Source: Bizionia argentinensis JUB59
GTDB taxonomy: Bacteria; Bacteroidota; Bacteroidia; Flavobacteriales; Flavobacteriaceae
DNA length: 64,000 bases
NCBI RefSeq assembly: GCF_000224335.1
Contig: NZ_AFXZ01000003.1
Coordinates: 1-64,000, forward strand
Direction of reading: 5' to 3'
A program made the position numbers and the translations under genes. This document shows positions 8,165 through 18,133 of this stretch, in pieces (positions within the stretch are counted from its first letter, which is position 1; each line of letters begins with the position of its first letter). The notes below the pieces were generated by a model, which was not told the DNA's origin, ran no database searches, and worked only from the letters and a program-made list of their open reading frames with translations.

Positions 8165-11100
8165 CTATTCTACCGTTAAAATCAGATCATTTTGCATTAC
8201 CATTGTACCTTCTTGTAAGGATACAGATTTTACTTTTCCTGCTTTAAAAGCCGTAACAGTGGTTTCCATTTTCATGGCTTCAATAATAAATAATGGATCG
8301 TTTTCTTTTATTTGTTGGCCTTTTTTCACCAACACTTTAGAAAGGGACCCTTGCAACGGCGCTCCTATATGGTTAGCATTTTCAGGATCCATTTTTATAT
8401 GTTCTTCTTTCTTAATATTTAAAGATTTATCTAAAACTTCAACAAAACGGTTTTCACCATTCACACTAAAAAAGACTATCCGAACGCCATCTTCATTAGG
8501 GATTCCCACTGAAAGCAGTCTAACAATAATAGTTTTGCCAGGTTCTAGCTCTATTGATGTCTCTTCGCGTTGCTTCATGCCATAGAAGAAGTTTTTGGTA
8601 GGAACTAAAGCTAAATTACCATACATTTTATAGCTTTCATGCGCCTGTTCAAATACTTTTGGATATAAGGTATAGGATAGGAAATCTTCAATTTCAAGTG
8701 CTCTAGTAAAGCCTTTTTGAAATCTCTTTTTAAAATCTTCGTATTCTACATCAAAATCAATTGGTTCTAAATGTGCATTCGGTCTGTCGGTATATGGTTT
8801 CTGGTTTTTAAGAATAATTTCCTGTAATTCTTTAGGGAAACCACCTGTTGGTTGTCCTAAATCACCTCTAAAGAAACTAATAACTGATTCAGGAAACGAT
8901 ACTTCGTCACCGCGTTCCATAACATCTTTAGGTGTTAAGTTATTGGTTACCATAAAGATAGCCATGTCGCCAACCACTTTACTACTCGGTGTTACTTTAA
9001 TTAGGTTTCCAAACATTTTATTCACCTCGGTATACATTTTTTTAACCTCATCAAAACGATCGCCTAGTCCTAAAGCTATAGCTTGAGGTCGTAAATTAGA
9101 ATATTGCCCACCTGGTATTTCATGTTGATAAACTTCGGCTGTTCCAGCTTTTAATCCGGATTCAAAAGGGTAATACATTTCGCGTGTATCTTCCCAGAAA
9201 TTTGAAAACTGATTCAGCGTATCTATATCAAAAGCATGAGCGCGTTTTTCATACTTCATCATTTCCACAATAGAATTGAAGTTTGGTTGAGATGTTAAAC
9301 CAGACAAACCGCCCAGTGCCACATCCACAACATCCACACCGGCTTCAATAGCTTTTAAGTAGGTGGCCGATTGTAATGAGGAGGTGTCATGAGTATGTAA
9401 ATGAATGGGTAAATTAACCGTGTCTTTCAATGCTGCAACCAGCTCGGTAGCCGCATAAGGTTTTAATAATCCAGCCATATCTTTTATGGCAATCATATGA
9501 GCTCCCGCATTTTCAAGGTCTTTTGCTAGTCGTGTGTAGTATTTTAAATCGTATTTTGTTTCTTTAATATCCAAAATATCACCCGTATAACTAATGGCTG
9601 CTTGCGCGATTCCACCTGTTCTATCTCTAACATAATTAATGCTCGGCTCCATGGCTTTTACCCAGTTAAGCGAATCGAAGATTCGGAAAACGTCAACGCC
9701 ATTTTCCCATGATTTCTCTACAAACTTTTCAATGAGGTTGTCTGGATACGCTTTATAGCCAACACCATTACTACCGCGAAGTAGCATTTGAAAAAGTATG
9801 TTTGGAACGGCTTTTCGCAGTTCGCGTAAACGTGTCCAAGGACTTTCGTGTAAAAAACGTAAGCATACATCAAAAGTAGCACCGCCCCAAACTTCCATAC
9901 TAAACGTGTTTGGATGGTTTTTGGCATAACTCTCTGCGACTTTCATCATATCGAAAGTTCGCATGCGCGTGGCCAATAACGATTGGTGCGCATCCCGCAT
10001 GGTCGTATCTGTATAGTGGATTTTAGAATCGTTTTTAAGCCATTCACAGAATTTCTCTGGACCTAGTTCCGTCAGTAAGTTTTTGGTCCCTTTCGGATAC
10101 GGATCGTTTATATTAAAAATCGGAACTTTCGGATTTCTAAAAACCTTGTTTTCATCTTTATACTTGACATCAGTATTACCGTTAACAATTACTTCACCTA
10201 AAAACTGCGTCACTTTAGAGGTTCTATCTTGTGGTAATTTAATATTGAAAAGCTCTGGTGTATTCTGAATAAAATTAACGGTTACTTTACCAGCTTTAAA
10301 TGTGTCATGCTGAATAACATTACGCAAAAAGTGAATATTGGTGTTGACGCCCCGAATACGAAACTCTTTTAAAGCACGAACCATTTTCCGGATAGCACCA
10401 TCTAAAGTTCTGCCATGTGCAGAGACTTTAACCAACATGGAATCGAAAAAAGGACTCACATTATAGCCTTGGTAAATACTTCCAGCATCCAAACGGATTC
10501 CCATTCCTGCTGCACTTCTGTATGTGGTAATGGTACCGTAATCTGGTGTGAAATTATTGGATGGATCTTCAGTTGTTAATCGACATTGTAAAGCAAAACC
10601 ATAAGTTTTAATCGTGTCCTGCTCGTAAATTTTAATTTGCTGGTCAGATAATTTATAACCACCGGCAATAAATATTTGGGTTTTCACCAAATCAATGCCT
10701 GTTATCATTTCTGTAACCGTATGTTCTACTTGAATTCTTGGGTTGACTTCAATAAAATAAACGTTATCATCTTTATCTACTAAAAACTCAACGGTTCCAA
10801 TATTATTATAGCTAACTTCTTTAGCAATACTAATGGCATATTTATAAAGTGACTGCTTAACATCTTCCGAAATATTGAAAGAAGGCGCTATTTCAACAAC
10901 CTTTTGATGACGACGTTGAACCGAACAATCACGTTCAAATAAATGACGAATATTACCATGATTGTCAGCAACAATTTGGACTTCTATATGTTTTGGGTCT
11001 TCTACGTATTTCTCCAGAAACATGGTGTCATCGCCAAAAGCATTAAGTGCTTCATTTCTAGCTGAATCGAAATTCTGCTCTAAATCTTCAGCTTTACGAA

Positions 11101-11617
11101 TAATTCTCATGCCGCGGCCACCACCACCAGAAGCTGCTTTTAACATTAAAGGATAACCAATGCTTTTTGCTTCGGAAATGGCTATTGCTAAAGATGTTAG
11201 TTTCTCTTTATTGCTTTCAATAATAGGAACGTTACATTTTACAGCTATTTTTTTAGCGGTAATTTTATCGCCTAAAGCATCCATAACTTTAGGGTCTGGA
11301 CCAATAAAAATTATATCGTTTTCAGCACATTTTCTAGCAAATTCCGAATTTTCAGATAAAAAACCATAACCAGGATGAATGGCATCAACGTTTTTAGACT
11401 TGGCTAGTGCAATAATGTCGTCGCTGTTTAAATAGGGTTTTAACGGCTGATTATCTTCACCTATTTGATACGATTCATCGGCTTTATTTCGGTGCTGTGA
11501 ATATCGATCTTCATAAGTATAAATAGCAACGGTATCCAAATTCAATTCGGTACAAGCGCGTAATATTCGTATAGCAATTTCTCCTCGATTGGCGATTAAA
11601 ACCTTTTTGATTTTCAT
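8165..11617 (-). CDS. pyc: Pyruvate carboxylase
   Basis: A full-length 1150-residue pyruvate carboxylase, converting pyruvate, bicarbonate and ATP to oxaloacetate (anaplerosis). The N-terminal biotin carboxylase domain (about 1-460) starts KKVLIANRGEIAIRILRAC and carries the ATP-grasp glycine loop KAASGGGGRGMR and the EVNPRIQVEHTVTE motif. The carboxyltransferase domain (about 530-830) begins HYTDTTMRDAHQSLLATRMRT and includes the metal-binding HLHTHDT. The biotinyl domain ends the protein with EAMKMET; the biotinylated lysine is K1116. All key residues are present. It lies 11 bp after an uncharacterised gene (11629-12690) and is very probably cotranscribed with it. Confidence 0.97.
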   Translation of the reverse strand: MKIKKVLIANRGEIAIRILRACTELNLDTVAIYTYEDRYSQHRNKADESYQIGEDNQPLKPYLNSDDIIALAKSKNVDAIHPGYGFLSENSEFARKCAENDIIFIGPDPKVMDALGDKITAKKIAVKCNVPIIESNKEKLTSLAIAISEAKSIGYPLMLKAASGGGGRGMRIIRKAEDLEQNFDSARNEALNAFGDDTMFLEKYVEDPKHIEVQIVADNHGNIRHLFERDCSVQRRHQKVVEIAPSFNISEDVKQSLYKYAISIAKEVSYNNIGTVEFLVDKDDNVYFIEVNPRIQVEHTVTEMITGIDLVKTQIFIAGGYKLSDQQIKIYEQDTIKTYGFALQCRLTTEDPSNNFTPDYGTITTYRSAAGMGIRLDAGSIYQGYNVSPFFDSMLVKVSAHGRTLDGAIRKMVRALKEFRIRGVNTNIHFLRNVIQHDTFKAGKVTVNFIQNTPELFNIKLPQDRTSKVTQFLGEVIVNGNTDVKYKDENKVFRNPKVPIFNINDPYPKGTKNLLTELGPEKFCEWLKNDSKIHYTDTTMRDAHQSLLATRMRTFDMMKVAESYAKNHPNTFSMEVWGGATFDVCLRFLHESPWTRLRELRKAVPNILFQMLLRGSNGVGYKAYPDNLIEKFVEKSWENGVDVFRIFDSLNWVKAMEPSINYVRDRTGGIAQAAISYTGDILDIKETKYDLKYYTRLAKDLENAGAHMIAIKDMAGLLKPYAATELVAALKDTVNLPIHLHTHDTSSLQSATYLKAIEAGVDVVDVALGGLSGLTSQPNFNSIVEMMKYEKRAHAFDIDTLNQFSNFWEDTREMYYPFESGLKAGTAEVYQHEIPGGQYSNLRPQAIALGLGDRFDEVKKMYTEVNKMFGNLIKVTPSSKVVGDMAIFMVTNNLTPKDVMERGDEVSFPESVISFFRGDLGQPTGGFPKELQEIILKNQKPYTDRPNAHLEPIDFDVEYEDFKKRFQKGFTRALEIEDFLSYTLYPKVFEQAHESYKMYGNLALVPTKNFFYGMKQREETSIELEPGKTIIVRLLSVGIPNEDGVRIVFFSVNGENRFVEVLDKSLNIKKEEHIKMDPENANHIGAPLQGSLSKVLVKKGQQIKENDPLFIIEAMKMETTVTAFKAGKVKSVSLQEGTMVMQNDLILTVE

Positions 11618-11628
11618 TTTTATCCGTT

Positions 11629-12690
11629 TTATTTGATGATGTATGGGTTTTCGTTTTTGTAATTTCTGACTATAAAATCGATAGCATATTCCAATAACTC
11701 ACCCATGTTTTTGGCTTTCTTAAAGTTCACATCGCCAACAAGATCGAATAATCCGTTTTTGAGTTGATTTATTTTTTTAGGTGTGGAAATTTGGTCATTT
11801 TTCATGCAATGCAACAAATGTTTTAAACGTTTGTGCTCGCTAGTCGCACGTTTTGCAAGTAAGGAACGTTCTTCTTTTTCATATTGAACAATAGATCCGG
11901 GTGCTAAAACTTCAAGACATAACTTGACTAAAGCAATGTTCTCTTTTAAAAACTGTGGTTTATAAACTTTTGGGTTTCCTTCATAACTTTGTTGATCAAA
12001 ATCGACTGCGCGTATTCGGTATTGAACACGATCAAAGTCTTGAGTAATTTCAATAACATAATTATAGGAACGCATATCGGCTAGAAGTCGACCAAAACAC
12101 CGTTCGTTAAACTTCACAAATTCTTTGGCGAGTGCGCGTTTGTCTTGAATGGGTAAATCATCCAAATGTTCTTCAATAAAAGTATCGCCTGCAATACCAG
12201 ATATATGTTCTTCAATCAACGTGTCTTTATGAATCAGAAAGTTAATGTGGTTTGGCGATAATAGATGTTCCAACTCCAGTCCATAAATTCGAGAAGCATC
12301 GGCCTTTTTGATATATAAAAAAATATAATTATCATTTAATATATTCCTAACCTTAACCCGAAATGGCTTGGTGTTCCCAAAGGTGCAAAAGTCAATACTG
12401 TCAATATTTAAATAGGGCAATACGCTGCTGTCTCCATCGGAATGTAAAATGGTATACATTTGTTTAAGACTGTCTTCTATTTCAACACGCTCATGTTCGG
12501 CAAAATACGTGCGTATCCAAAGGGTATCTTTATCATTTTGATCCAGAATTTCTATGGCGCCTTGAAAGCGTAGTAAATCATCATAAAAAATGGGAATCTT
12601 AATATTCCTTCCATGCGCAGTCAGATAATTTGAAAGCAATGGTGTGATAGGGTAAGCAGGTTTTTTTTTAGATATGAGTTTTTTGTCCAC
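11629..12690 (-). CDS. Uncharacterised protein coupled to pyruvate carboxylase, possibly kinase-fold
   Basis: A 353-residue soluble protein without signal peptide. The only usable in-frame start is GTG at 12690; the frame is closed just upstream, and the nearby ATG is in another frame. No family is recognised by name. Several elements resemble an atypical kinase or phosphotransferase fold: a strand with lysines (YIFLYIKKAD), a helix with Glu (YGLELEHLL), a hinge-like IEEHISGIAGDTFIEEH, a D-x4-N catalytic-loop-like stretch (ADMRSYNYVIEI) and a metal-loop-like AVDFDQQ. This is an inference from motif order. It sits 11 bp upstream of pyruvate carboxylase in the same direction, suggesting a link to that enzyme. 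Confidence 0.7.
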   Translation of the reverse strand: MDKKLISKKKPAYPITPLLSNYLTAHGRNIKIPIFYDDLLRFQGAIEILDQNDKDTLWIRTYFAEHERVEIEDSLKQMYTILHSDGDSSVLPYLNIDSIDFCTFGNTKPFRVKVRNILNDNYIFLYIKKADASRIYGLELEHLLSPNHINFLIHKDTLIEEHISGIAGDTFIEEHLDDLPIQDKRALAKEFVKFNERCFGRLLADMRSYNYVIEITQDFDRVQYRIRAVDFDQQSYEGNPKVYKPQFLKENIALVKLCLEVLAPGSIVQYEKEERSLLAKRATSEHKRLKHLLHCMKNDQISTPKKINQLKNGLFDLVGDVNFKKAKNMGELLEYAIDFIVRNYKNENPYIIK

Positions 12691-12792
12691 GGTACATTAT
12701 AGCTATATCTTCGAAGGTAAATTTATTATTAATTAAAAACAATAATCTTAACTCAAAATAAGTTAGCAGTGGTTTGTAAAGTAAACTTTCAC

Positions 12793-13308
12793 TTATTCTA
12801 TTTCAACACCATCGGTTGTAAACGAAAAAGATTTATTGCCCAATCCACCAATCATAACCGCTTGAAAAATAGGATTTAGTTTATCGGTGCCATACCATTC
12901 TATAACGAAATTTGCTCCAGATCCGCCAGTTTCATCTTGTTCATCCACGACATATTCTAAAGTTTCAAATGTGTTTAAAAAAATAGGTGATTCAATATAT
13001 TTCCGAAGAAATTTCCCTTCAGTATTGTAGTAATCAATACGATTTATAAATAAAGTATCAGTTTCACTAGTGTTATGAATACTTAACGTAGAGGTTAATG
13101 CTGTCTTTTCATTCCGTGTGCGTTGGTAAATGTTGGAATATACTGGAACGTAGACTTTTTTAGTTTTATAGACACTATCCGATTTTATAGATTTATTTTC
13201 TATTTGATGCTCGGAAGAAATTATATCTCTTTTTTCTTTAAGATTGGCATTGTTACATCCAAATAGTACAAGGGAAAAGATAGTAAGAATAGGGATAGTA
13301 TGTTTCAT
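12793..13308 (-). CDS. DUF3124 domain lipoprotein
   Basis: A 171-residue predicted lipoprotein. I start it at 13308, where MKHTIPILTIFSLVLFGC gives a normal lipobox with the cysteine at 18; the longer frame to 13365 adds 19 residues before the signal. The body matches DUF3124: VYVPVYSNIYQR, LTSTLSIHNTS, IDYYNTEGKFLRKYIESPIFL, and DETGGSGANFVIEWYG followed by VMIGG. The family function is unknown. The gene is monocistronic on the minus strand, with 102 bp between it and the pyc-linked gene downstream. Confidence 0.82.
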   Translation of the reverse strand: MKHTIPILTIFSLVLFGCNNANLKEKRDIISSEHQIENKSIKSDSVYKTKKVYVPVYSNIYQRTRNEKTALTSTLSIHNTSETDTLFINRIDYYNTEGKFLRKYIESPIFLNTFETLEYVVDEQDETGGSGANFVIEWYGTDKLNPIFQAVMIGGLGNKSFSFTTDGVEIE

Positions 13309-13554
13309 GTTAATGACTATTTTTACAATATGGGTGAGGTCTACAGTTACGTAAATATAATACAATCTTAAAAAACACTCGTGTCAATAGTTTGTTTTTT
13401 TAAAGTTGAATTTACAGTTTTCAAACTCTTTTTTAAAGTTTTAAAGCTTATAATTTAGGTTGTGACGTTATAGTTCTTTTTGTTGATTCCAGTTATCTTC
13501 AATGATTTCTGTAATTATAGCTTTAATTAAATAATTTATAGATTGAAACGTTTA

Positions 13555-15135
13555 TTAAACTTTGCTCAAAACATTTTTTCCAGTAATGGCTATGGAAGAT
13601 AATGCGGCAGAAAATAAAGCGCCAGCAACTCCGGCTGTGGCAATATCTTGCCCTGTTAAATAAAAGTTTTTTATGGGTGTTCTTGGTTTTAAAAATGATT
13701 GTCTAAAACGAGCTGGACTATGGTCTAATCCGTAAATTTCACCTTTATGATAATTAACAAAATGTTGCGTTGTTAAGGGTGTAGATAATTCGTAGCAAGT
13801 TATTTTTCCTTCTACTTGCGGTAATTGTTTATATAGTATTTGGAGTAAGCGTTTAGAAATATCTTCTTTAATAGCTTCATAATCATCACCTCTTTTTTTC
13901 CATGAGGTATCGGTCCATTTTTCAAAAGTTTCATAGGGAACTAATGTTATAATATCTATGGAACTTTTACCAGGATATCGATTGGACCAGTCTGGGTCTT
14001 TAGCTGAAGGAAATGATATGTATGCAACTGGGAATGGTTGCGATAAATCTTCTAAATAATTTTTCACACACGTATCATGATCGCCTTCTGCTGGATAAAT
14101 CCAATAATTGGTTTTGGGAATTTTAAGTTCTTCTGGCGAGCCTTCTAAACCGATATATAAGCTAACATGGGCTACGGAGGGATTTACTTTTTGTAAATTT
14201 TTAAGTAACTTATGTTTTTCAACAATAGCTGGAGGTAATAATTTATTATAAGTTGTGAAAACGCCAGCGCTGCTTACAATGTTTTTGGCTTTAAAAATTC
14301 GGCCATCCTTCATTTTTACGCCAATAGCTTGATTATTTTTTATGACAACTTCTTCAACTTCTGCGCTAATTAAAATTGTACCGCCAGCCGCGGCTATAAC
14401 GGGATCGATGGTTTTAACAACTTGAGAAGAGCCACCAATAGGAAAACTTCCACCTTCAAAATAATGACTCGCCACAGATGCATGCATGGAAAAACTACTT
14501 TGTTTTGGCGGTAAGCCGTAATCGCCATATTGCCCGGTTAAGACTTTTATTAAGTCTTCATTATCGGTTATCGAGCGAAGAACTTCATAAGTGGTTCTGT
14601 CCGAAAATTTATGAAATGGGCGTTTTAAAAACCATCCGAATAGTGTATTCAAAAAAGGAGGAATGGCTTTAGTTAAGTAGAAATTCCTGCTGGTTTTAGC
14701 GGCCTTAAAAACCGTTTCAACATAGGTGTTAATGGCGTTTGCTTCTTCAGGGAAATAGCCAATCATTTTTTCTTTGAAGTTTTTAACTCCTTTTACAAAG
14801 TCATAATGTTTATCGCCAATAATAATACGGTCGTAAACATCTCCCATATCTGCCCACTTGAGTTCATCATTGCTTACATAAGCAAATAGCTTTTTTAATA
14901 TACTTTTATCGGCTTGTACATTTCCTATATAATGAATTCCAACATCCCATTCAAAACCCTTACGTTTAAAAATATGGGTAAAACCACCAGCTGTGTAATG
15001 ACGTTCTAAAACTAAAACTTTTTGGCCTTCTTTAGCCAAAATAGCAGCTGTGGCCAATCCGCTCATGCCAGATCCTATAATAATGGCGTCGTAAGTTTCT
15101 TGTAATTTTAGTTTTTGCTTATAGGATTGAATCAT
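13555..15135 (-). CDS. FAD-dependent phytoene desaturase / retinol saturase-like oxidoreductase
   Basis: About 526 residues. A Rossmann FAD-binding motif lies near the N-terminus (YDAIIIGSGMSGLATAAILAKEG, then VLVLERHYTAGGFTHIF), and a second conserved FAD segment near the C-terminus (NFYLTGQDIATAGVAGALFSA). The conserved DVGIHYIG and the overall length fit the CrtI / all-trans-retinol 13,14-reductase (RetSat) group. The family reduces or desaturates polyene or isoprenoid substrates; the substrate here cannot be told from sequence, and no carotenoid genes flank it. I prefer the ATG at 15135 over that at 15162 because it places the FAD motif at the usual distance from the start. Confidence 0.85.
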   Translation of the reverse strand: MIQSYKQKLKLQETYDAIIIGSGMSGLATAAILAKEGQKVLVLERHYTAGGFTHIFKRKGFEWDVGIHYIGNVQADKSILKKLFAYVSNDELKWADMGDVYDRIIIGDKHYDFVKGVKNFKEKMIGYFPEEANAINTYVETVFKAAKTSRNFYLTKAIPPFLNTLFGWFLKRPFHKFSDRTTYEVLRSITDNEDLIKVLTGQYGDYGLPPKQSSFSMHASVASHYFEGGSFPIGGSSQVVKTIDPVIAAAGGTILISAEVEEVVIKNNQAIGVKMKDGRIFKAKNIVSSAGVFTTYNKLLPPAIVEKHKLLKNLQKVNPSVAHVSLYIGLEGSPEELKIPKTNYWIYPAEGDHDTCVKNYLEDLSQPFPVAYISFPSAKDPDWSNRYPGKSSIDIITLVPYETFEKWTDTSWKKRGDDYEAIKEDISKRLLQILYKQLPQVEGKITCYELSTPLTTQHFVNYHKGEIYGLDHSPARFRQSFLKPRTPIKNFYLTGQDIATAGVAGALFSAALSSIAITGKNVLSKV

Positions 15136-15347
15136 AGAATATATTTTCAAGCAAAATACCATAATTATGGAAACTTTTGTGATTTGGATGTGGTATTAAT
15201 CTTATTAATTAAGAAGGCTTATTTTATGACCCCATTTTTATGGTAGATTCTGATTAGAGAGAAATTAGATAAAGGTTGTGGGATGTGATTAATTGTTTTT
15301 TTGAATGAAAGAGAAATGTTTTTCAATTAATTTATTATGTTCTTGTG

Positions 15348-16124
15348 TTAAATGCCCAGCCAAGCGTTAAAATCACTTGTTTTATTTTGACTTGTTTTTA
15401 CTGTTTTACGTTGCGAATTTAAATAAACAGAAATGGTGTTTTTATTATACCTTTCAATCTTATCAATAAATTTTCGTTGTATATTTTCACTACGATTAAT
15501 TCTAAAGAATTTTTTTGGGTCTAAAAATGCTTCTATTTCTTTTAAGGTGGCGTAAGGCATTATATGTCTTTTGTTCAATTGGTCAAAAGCAAATATAATT
15601 CCACCGTCTGCTTGAAAACAAACAATATCTTCTACTTTTAAAAAGTAGGTTTCTTTATTGGATTTTATGGCGAATTGTTCTTTATACCCTATATTATTTT
15701 CTTTATTACTTTTTAATAAATGACTAATAGTGCCAATTAACTCATTGTAATTTTGATTCGAATTTGCTTTTAACCTTATAAATTTATCCCAAGCATTGGA
15801 AAAGCGCTCAAAGGAATAGGGTTTTAAAAGATATTCTATTCCGTTGGCTTCAAAAGCGCTCATTAAAAACGCATTGTATGCCGTGGCAAAAATAATAGGA
15901 CAATTTAAAGAAACCTCGTTATATAGTTCAAATATATTACCATCTCTTAACTCTATATCAGAAAAGATAATATCAAAATCCTGCGTTTGTGATAAAAGTA
16001 ACTTCGCATCAGAAACAGTTTCTAATTCAGCCACGATTTTATAGGAATGACCTGTTTTATCTAAAAACCTCTTAAGTTTTTTTCTTGCAGGCGCTTCATC
16101 TTCAATTATAAGTATTTTATACAT
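15348..16124 (-). CDS. LytTR-family response regulator
   Basis: A 258-residue response regulator. The receiver domain (1-120) has the acidic pair IIEDEAPAR, the phosphoacceptor D56 in FSDIELRDGN and the conserved LLKPYSFERF lysine region. A LytTR DNA-binding domain fills about 145-258 (FLKVEDIVCFQADGGI, FFRINRSENIQRKFIDKIERY). Such regulators bind short direct repeats upstream of target genes. Its start overlaps the end of the upstream histidine kinase gene by 8 bp, so the two form a coupled two-component pair. No target is evident in the window. Confidence 0.92.
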   Translation of the reverse strand: MYKILIIEDEAPARKKLKRFLDKTGHSYKIVAELETVSDAKLLLSQTQDFDIIFSDIELRDGNIFELYNEVSLNCPIIFATAYNAFLMSAFEANGIEYLLKPYSFERFSNAWDKFIRLKANSNQNYNELIGTISHLLKSNKENNIGYKEQFAIKSNKETYFLKVEDIVCFQADGGIIFAFDQLNKRHIMPYATLKEIEAFLDPKKFFRINRSENIQRKFIDKIERYNKNTISVYLNSQRKTVKTSQNKTSDFNAWLGI

Positions 16125-17163
16125 GGTGATTTTCTTTTATAAATGGCAGCGTGACTTTAAAATAGGTCTCATTTTCTTCAATTGTAATATCTTTATTACC
16201 TAATAAGACTAACTGTGTGGACAGGTTTTTAAGTGCTATGCCGCCAGTTGTTTTCTTATGTTTTTTTACAATTTTATTATTAGTTACTTGAATATTATCG
16301 TTGATAGAAATGATAATGTGAACCGGGTTTTCAATTAAACCTAAATTGTGCTCGATGGCATTTTCTACTAAAATCTGCAGGCAAAAGGGTGGAACAAATA
16401 GATTAGGTTTTATAGTGTCTTGGTTTATTTCTAAAGAATAATAACCTAAATACTTTTCTTCCATGAGTTTAAAGTAACTTTTTACAAACTGAATTTCGTC
16501 ATTCAAAGGCACTATTTTTTTCTCTGAAGTATCCAGGGAATACCTATATAGCTCTGAAAAATGATGTAGAAAATTACTTGCCTTGTCTTTGTCTTCTTCA
16601 ATAAGTTCATCCAGCGTATTCAAATTATTAAACAAAAAATGTGGATTTAGCTGCGCTTTGAGTTGTTTAATTTTACTGGATGCCAACGCTTTGTCATATT
16701 TATTAATTTCAATTCTGTAATTATTATTATCGTTTGAATATAAGTAAGCTAAATAAAGACTGGCAAATAATATGAATTCAACACTTCTGCCAATATTAGC
16801 AACTATTAAAGTTTGGTGATTAAAATTTTTGGAAACGGTATCGAATAGCGTTGCTATTATAATTCCAAATATATTTGATGCACAAATGTATAATATGAAT
16901 GCGACGCCAAAATATATCAAGTAACCTTTAAGGTTTTTAAACTCTTGTGTAGCTTTCTTGCTCATATAGTTTATGACAACTTTTATGAGAATAAAAATAA
17001 TGAAAGCCGCTAAAAACTGTGCAATTGGACCATCTGGTAAAAAAACTACATCCAATTTTTGGCCTGCACTAATTCTGTTATTAACGACAAGCACATAGCT
17101 GATAAGAAAAATAAACAATATAAAATATGTGTCTATCTGTAAGAAATTTAAAATTTTTTTCAT
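16117..17163 (-). CDS. LytS-type sensor histidine kinase
   Basis: A 348-residue membrane kinase. About four transmembrane segments fill the first 145 residues. The His_kinase domain carries the phosphoacceptor H175 in LKAQLNPHFLFNNLNTL, followed by an HATPase-like C-terminus with the N box LVENAIEHNLG. The short loops leave no obvious extracellular sensor domain, so the signal may be sensed within the membrane. It is cotranscribed with, and overlaps, the LytTR regulator. Confidence 0.92.
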   Translation of the reverse strand: MKKILNFLQIDTYFILFIFLISYVLVVNNRISAGQKLDVVFLPDGPIAQFLAAFIIFILIKVVINYMSKKATQEFKNLKGYLIYFGVAFILYICASNIFGIIIATLFDTVSKNFNHQTLIVANIGRSVEFILFASLYLAYLYSNDNNNYRIEINKYDKALASSKIKQLKAQLNPHFLFNNLNTLDELIEEDKDKASNFLHHFSELYRYSLDTSEKKIVPLNDEIQFVKSYFKLMEEKYLGYYSLEINQDTIKPNLFVPPFCLQILVENAIEHNLGLIENPVHIIISINDNIQVTNNKIVKKHKKTTGGIALKNLSTQLVLLGNKDITIEENETYFKVTLPFIKENHHV

Positions 17164-17179
17164 GCGAAGACAAATTAAG

Positions 17180-17220
17180 AAACTTCCTTAAAACATTGCA
17201 ACGTTGTTTTAAGGAAGTTT
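17180..17220. terminator. Long perfect hairpin between the LytS gene and its minus-strand upstream neighbour
   Basis: A perfect 15-bp stem (AAACTTCCTTAAAAC / GTTTTAAGGAAGTTT) with an 11-base loop lies 16 bp after the stop of the 17236-17985 gene and 17 bp before the LytS start. It is likely the terminator of the upstream minus-strand gene; it also lies where the LytS promoter or leader would be expected. Confidence 0.8.
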
Positions 17221-17235
17221 CATATTAAGGTAAAA

Positions 17236-17985
17236 TTATTCTGGCCAGGAGTTGGTTACATGTCCTTCTTCGTTATACACTTCCAATTTAACGTTATTGT
17301 TTTTGTCAACATAAAACATGGCTTTTGGCTTGCCGTTATCTCCAAATAGAAATAATCCGTTATTTTCACTTCCTGTTTGTCCTAGCATAACTCTTGGTGT
17401 GCCGCCTATTAATCCTTGATCACTATATTCTTGATATTTTTGTCGCCATAATTTCCTGTCTTTAATGCTGTCTAGTTCGTTCATTATATTATGGACGCCT
17501 TGCTGGGTTTCATTGGCGGCGCGATCGTTAAAAGTTAAAGCGCTACTTACTCTTCTTTGGTCGCCTTTTCCTGTGTCAGTAGTTAAGAGTTGCATGACTT
17601 GATCACCGTCATATTGATCGTAGGTTAGCGAAAGTCCCGAGCTATGTCCGTTTTCATTTTTGGCGCCGTCATAAATAAATCCGCCACATTCCATACCATC
17701 TTCATTAAAAAATAGCATTCCCGAACGCTTTTTTCTATCTTTTGTAACGCTTCTATTATTAACTGTAGTTGTTCCATTAGGAAATTGTTCTACATTGGTA
17801 ATTATCATTTTTACGGTGCCATTTGGTTCTATAATATTAATACGTTCAACATCAATAGTTCCGAACCTTTGATTTTTATCTGTTTTAAAAGCTAATGTTG
17901 ATAGTAATATCATACCGCCTGCGGTACAGGCTGCAAATGCTCTTAAAAATACTAATTCCCGATTACGTTTTTTCATTGTTCCCAT
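17236..17985 (-). CDS. Membrane-anchored protein of unknown function
   Basis: A 249-residue protein with one N-terminal hydrophobic segment (about residues 13-32), followed by a periplasmic-type domain of roughly 215 residues. It starts with IDVERINIIEPNGTVKMIITN and contains repeated beta motifs of the form MLFFNEDG-GGFIYDG, LTFNDRA, PRVMLGQTG and LFLFGDNGKPKAMFYVD. The last motif block looks like a beta repeat in which each unit reports on a GNDG/GDNGK turn. I recognise no family. An internal ATG (17976) is an alternative start. It is flanked downstream by a strong hairpin and looks monocistronic. Confidence 0.65.
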   Translation of the reverse strand: MGTMKKRNRELVFLRAFAACTAGGMILLSTLAFKTDKNQRFGTIDVERINIIEPNGTVKMIITNVEQFPNGTTTVNNRSVTKDRKKRSGMLFFNEDGMECGGFIYDGAKNENGHSSGLSLTYDQYDGDQVMQLLTTDTGKGDQRRVSSALTFNDRAANETQQGVHNIMNELDSIKDRKLWRQKYQEYSDQGLIGGTPRVMLGQTGSENNGLFLFGDNGKPKAMFYVDKNNNVKLEVYNEEGHVTNSWPE

Positions 17986-18133
17986 TTTTAATAGTTTAAA
18001 TTATTTGAAACAATAGTAGTAGTATCTATAAAATCCAACAAGCGGGAAATAGTGAGTGTCGGAAAAAATCAAATGAAATAAGGAAAAAGAGTATTGGAAG
18101 TAGATGCCTTTATAATAAAAAAGAAGTTTTGGG

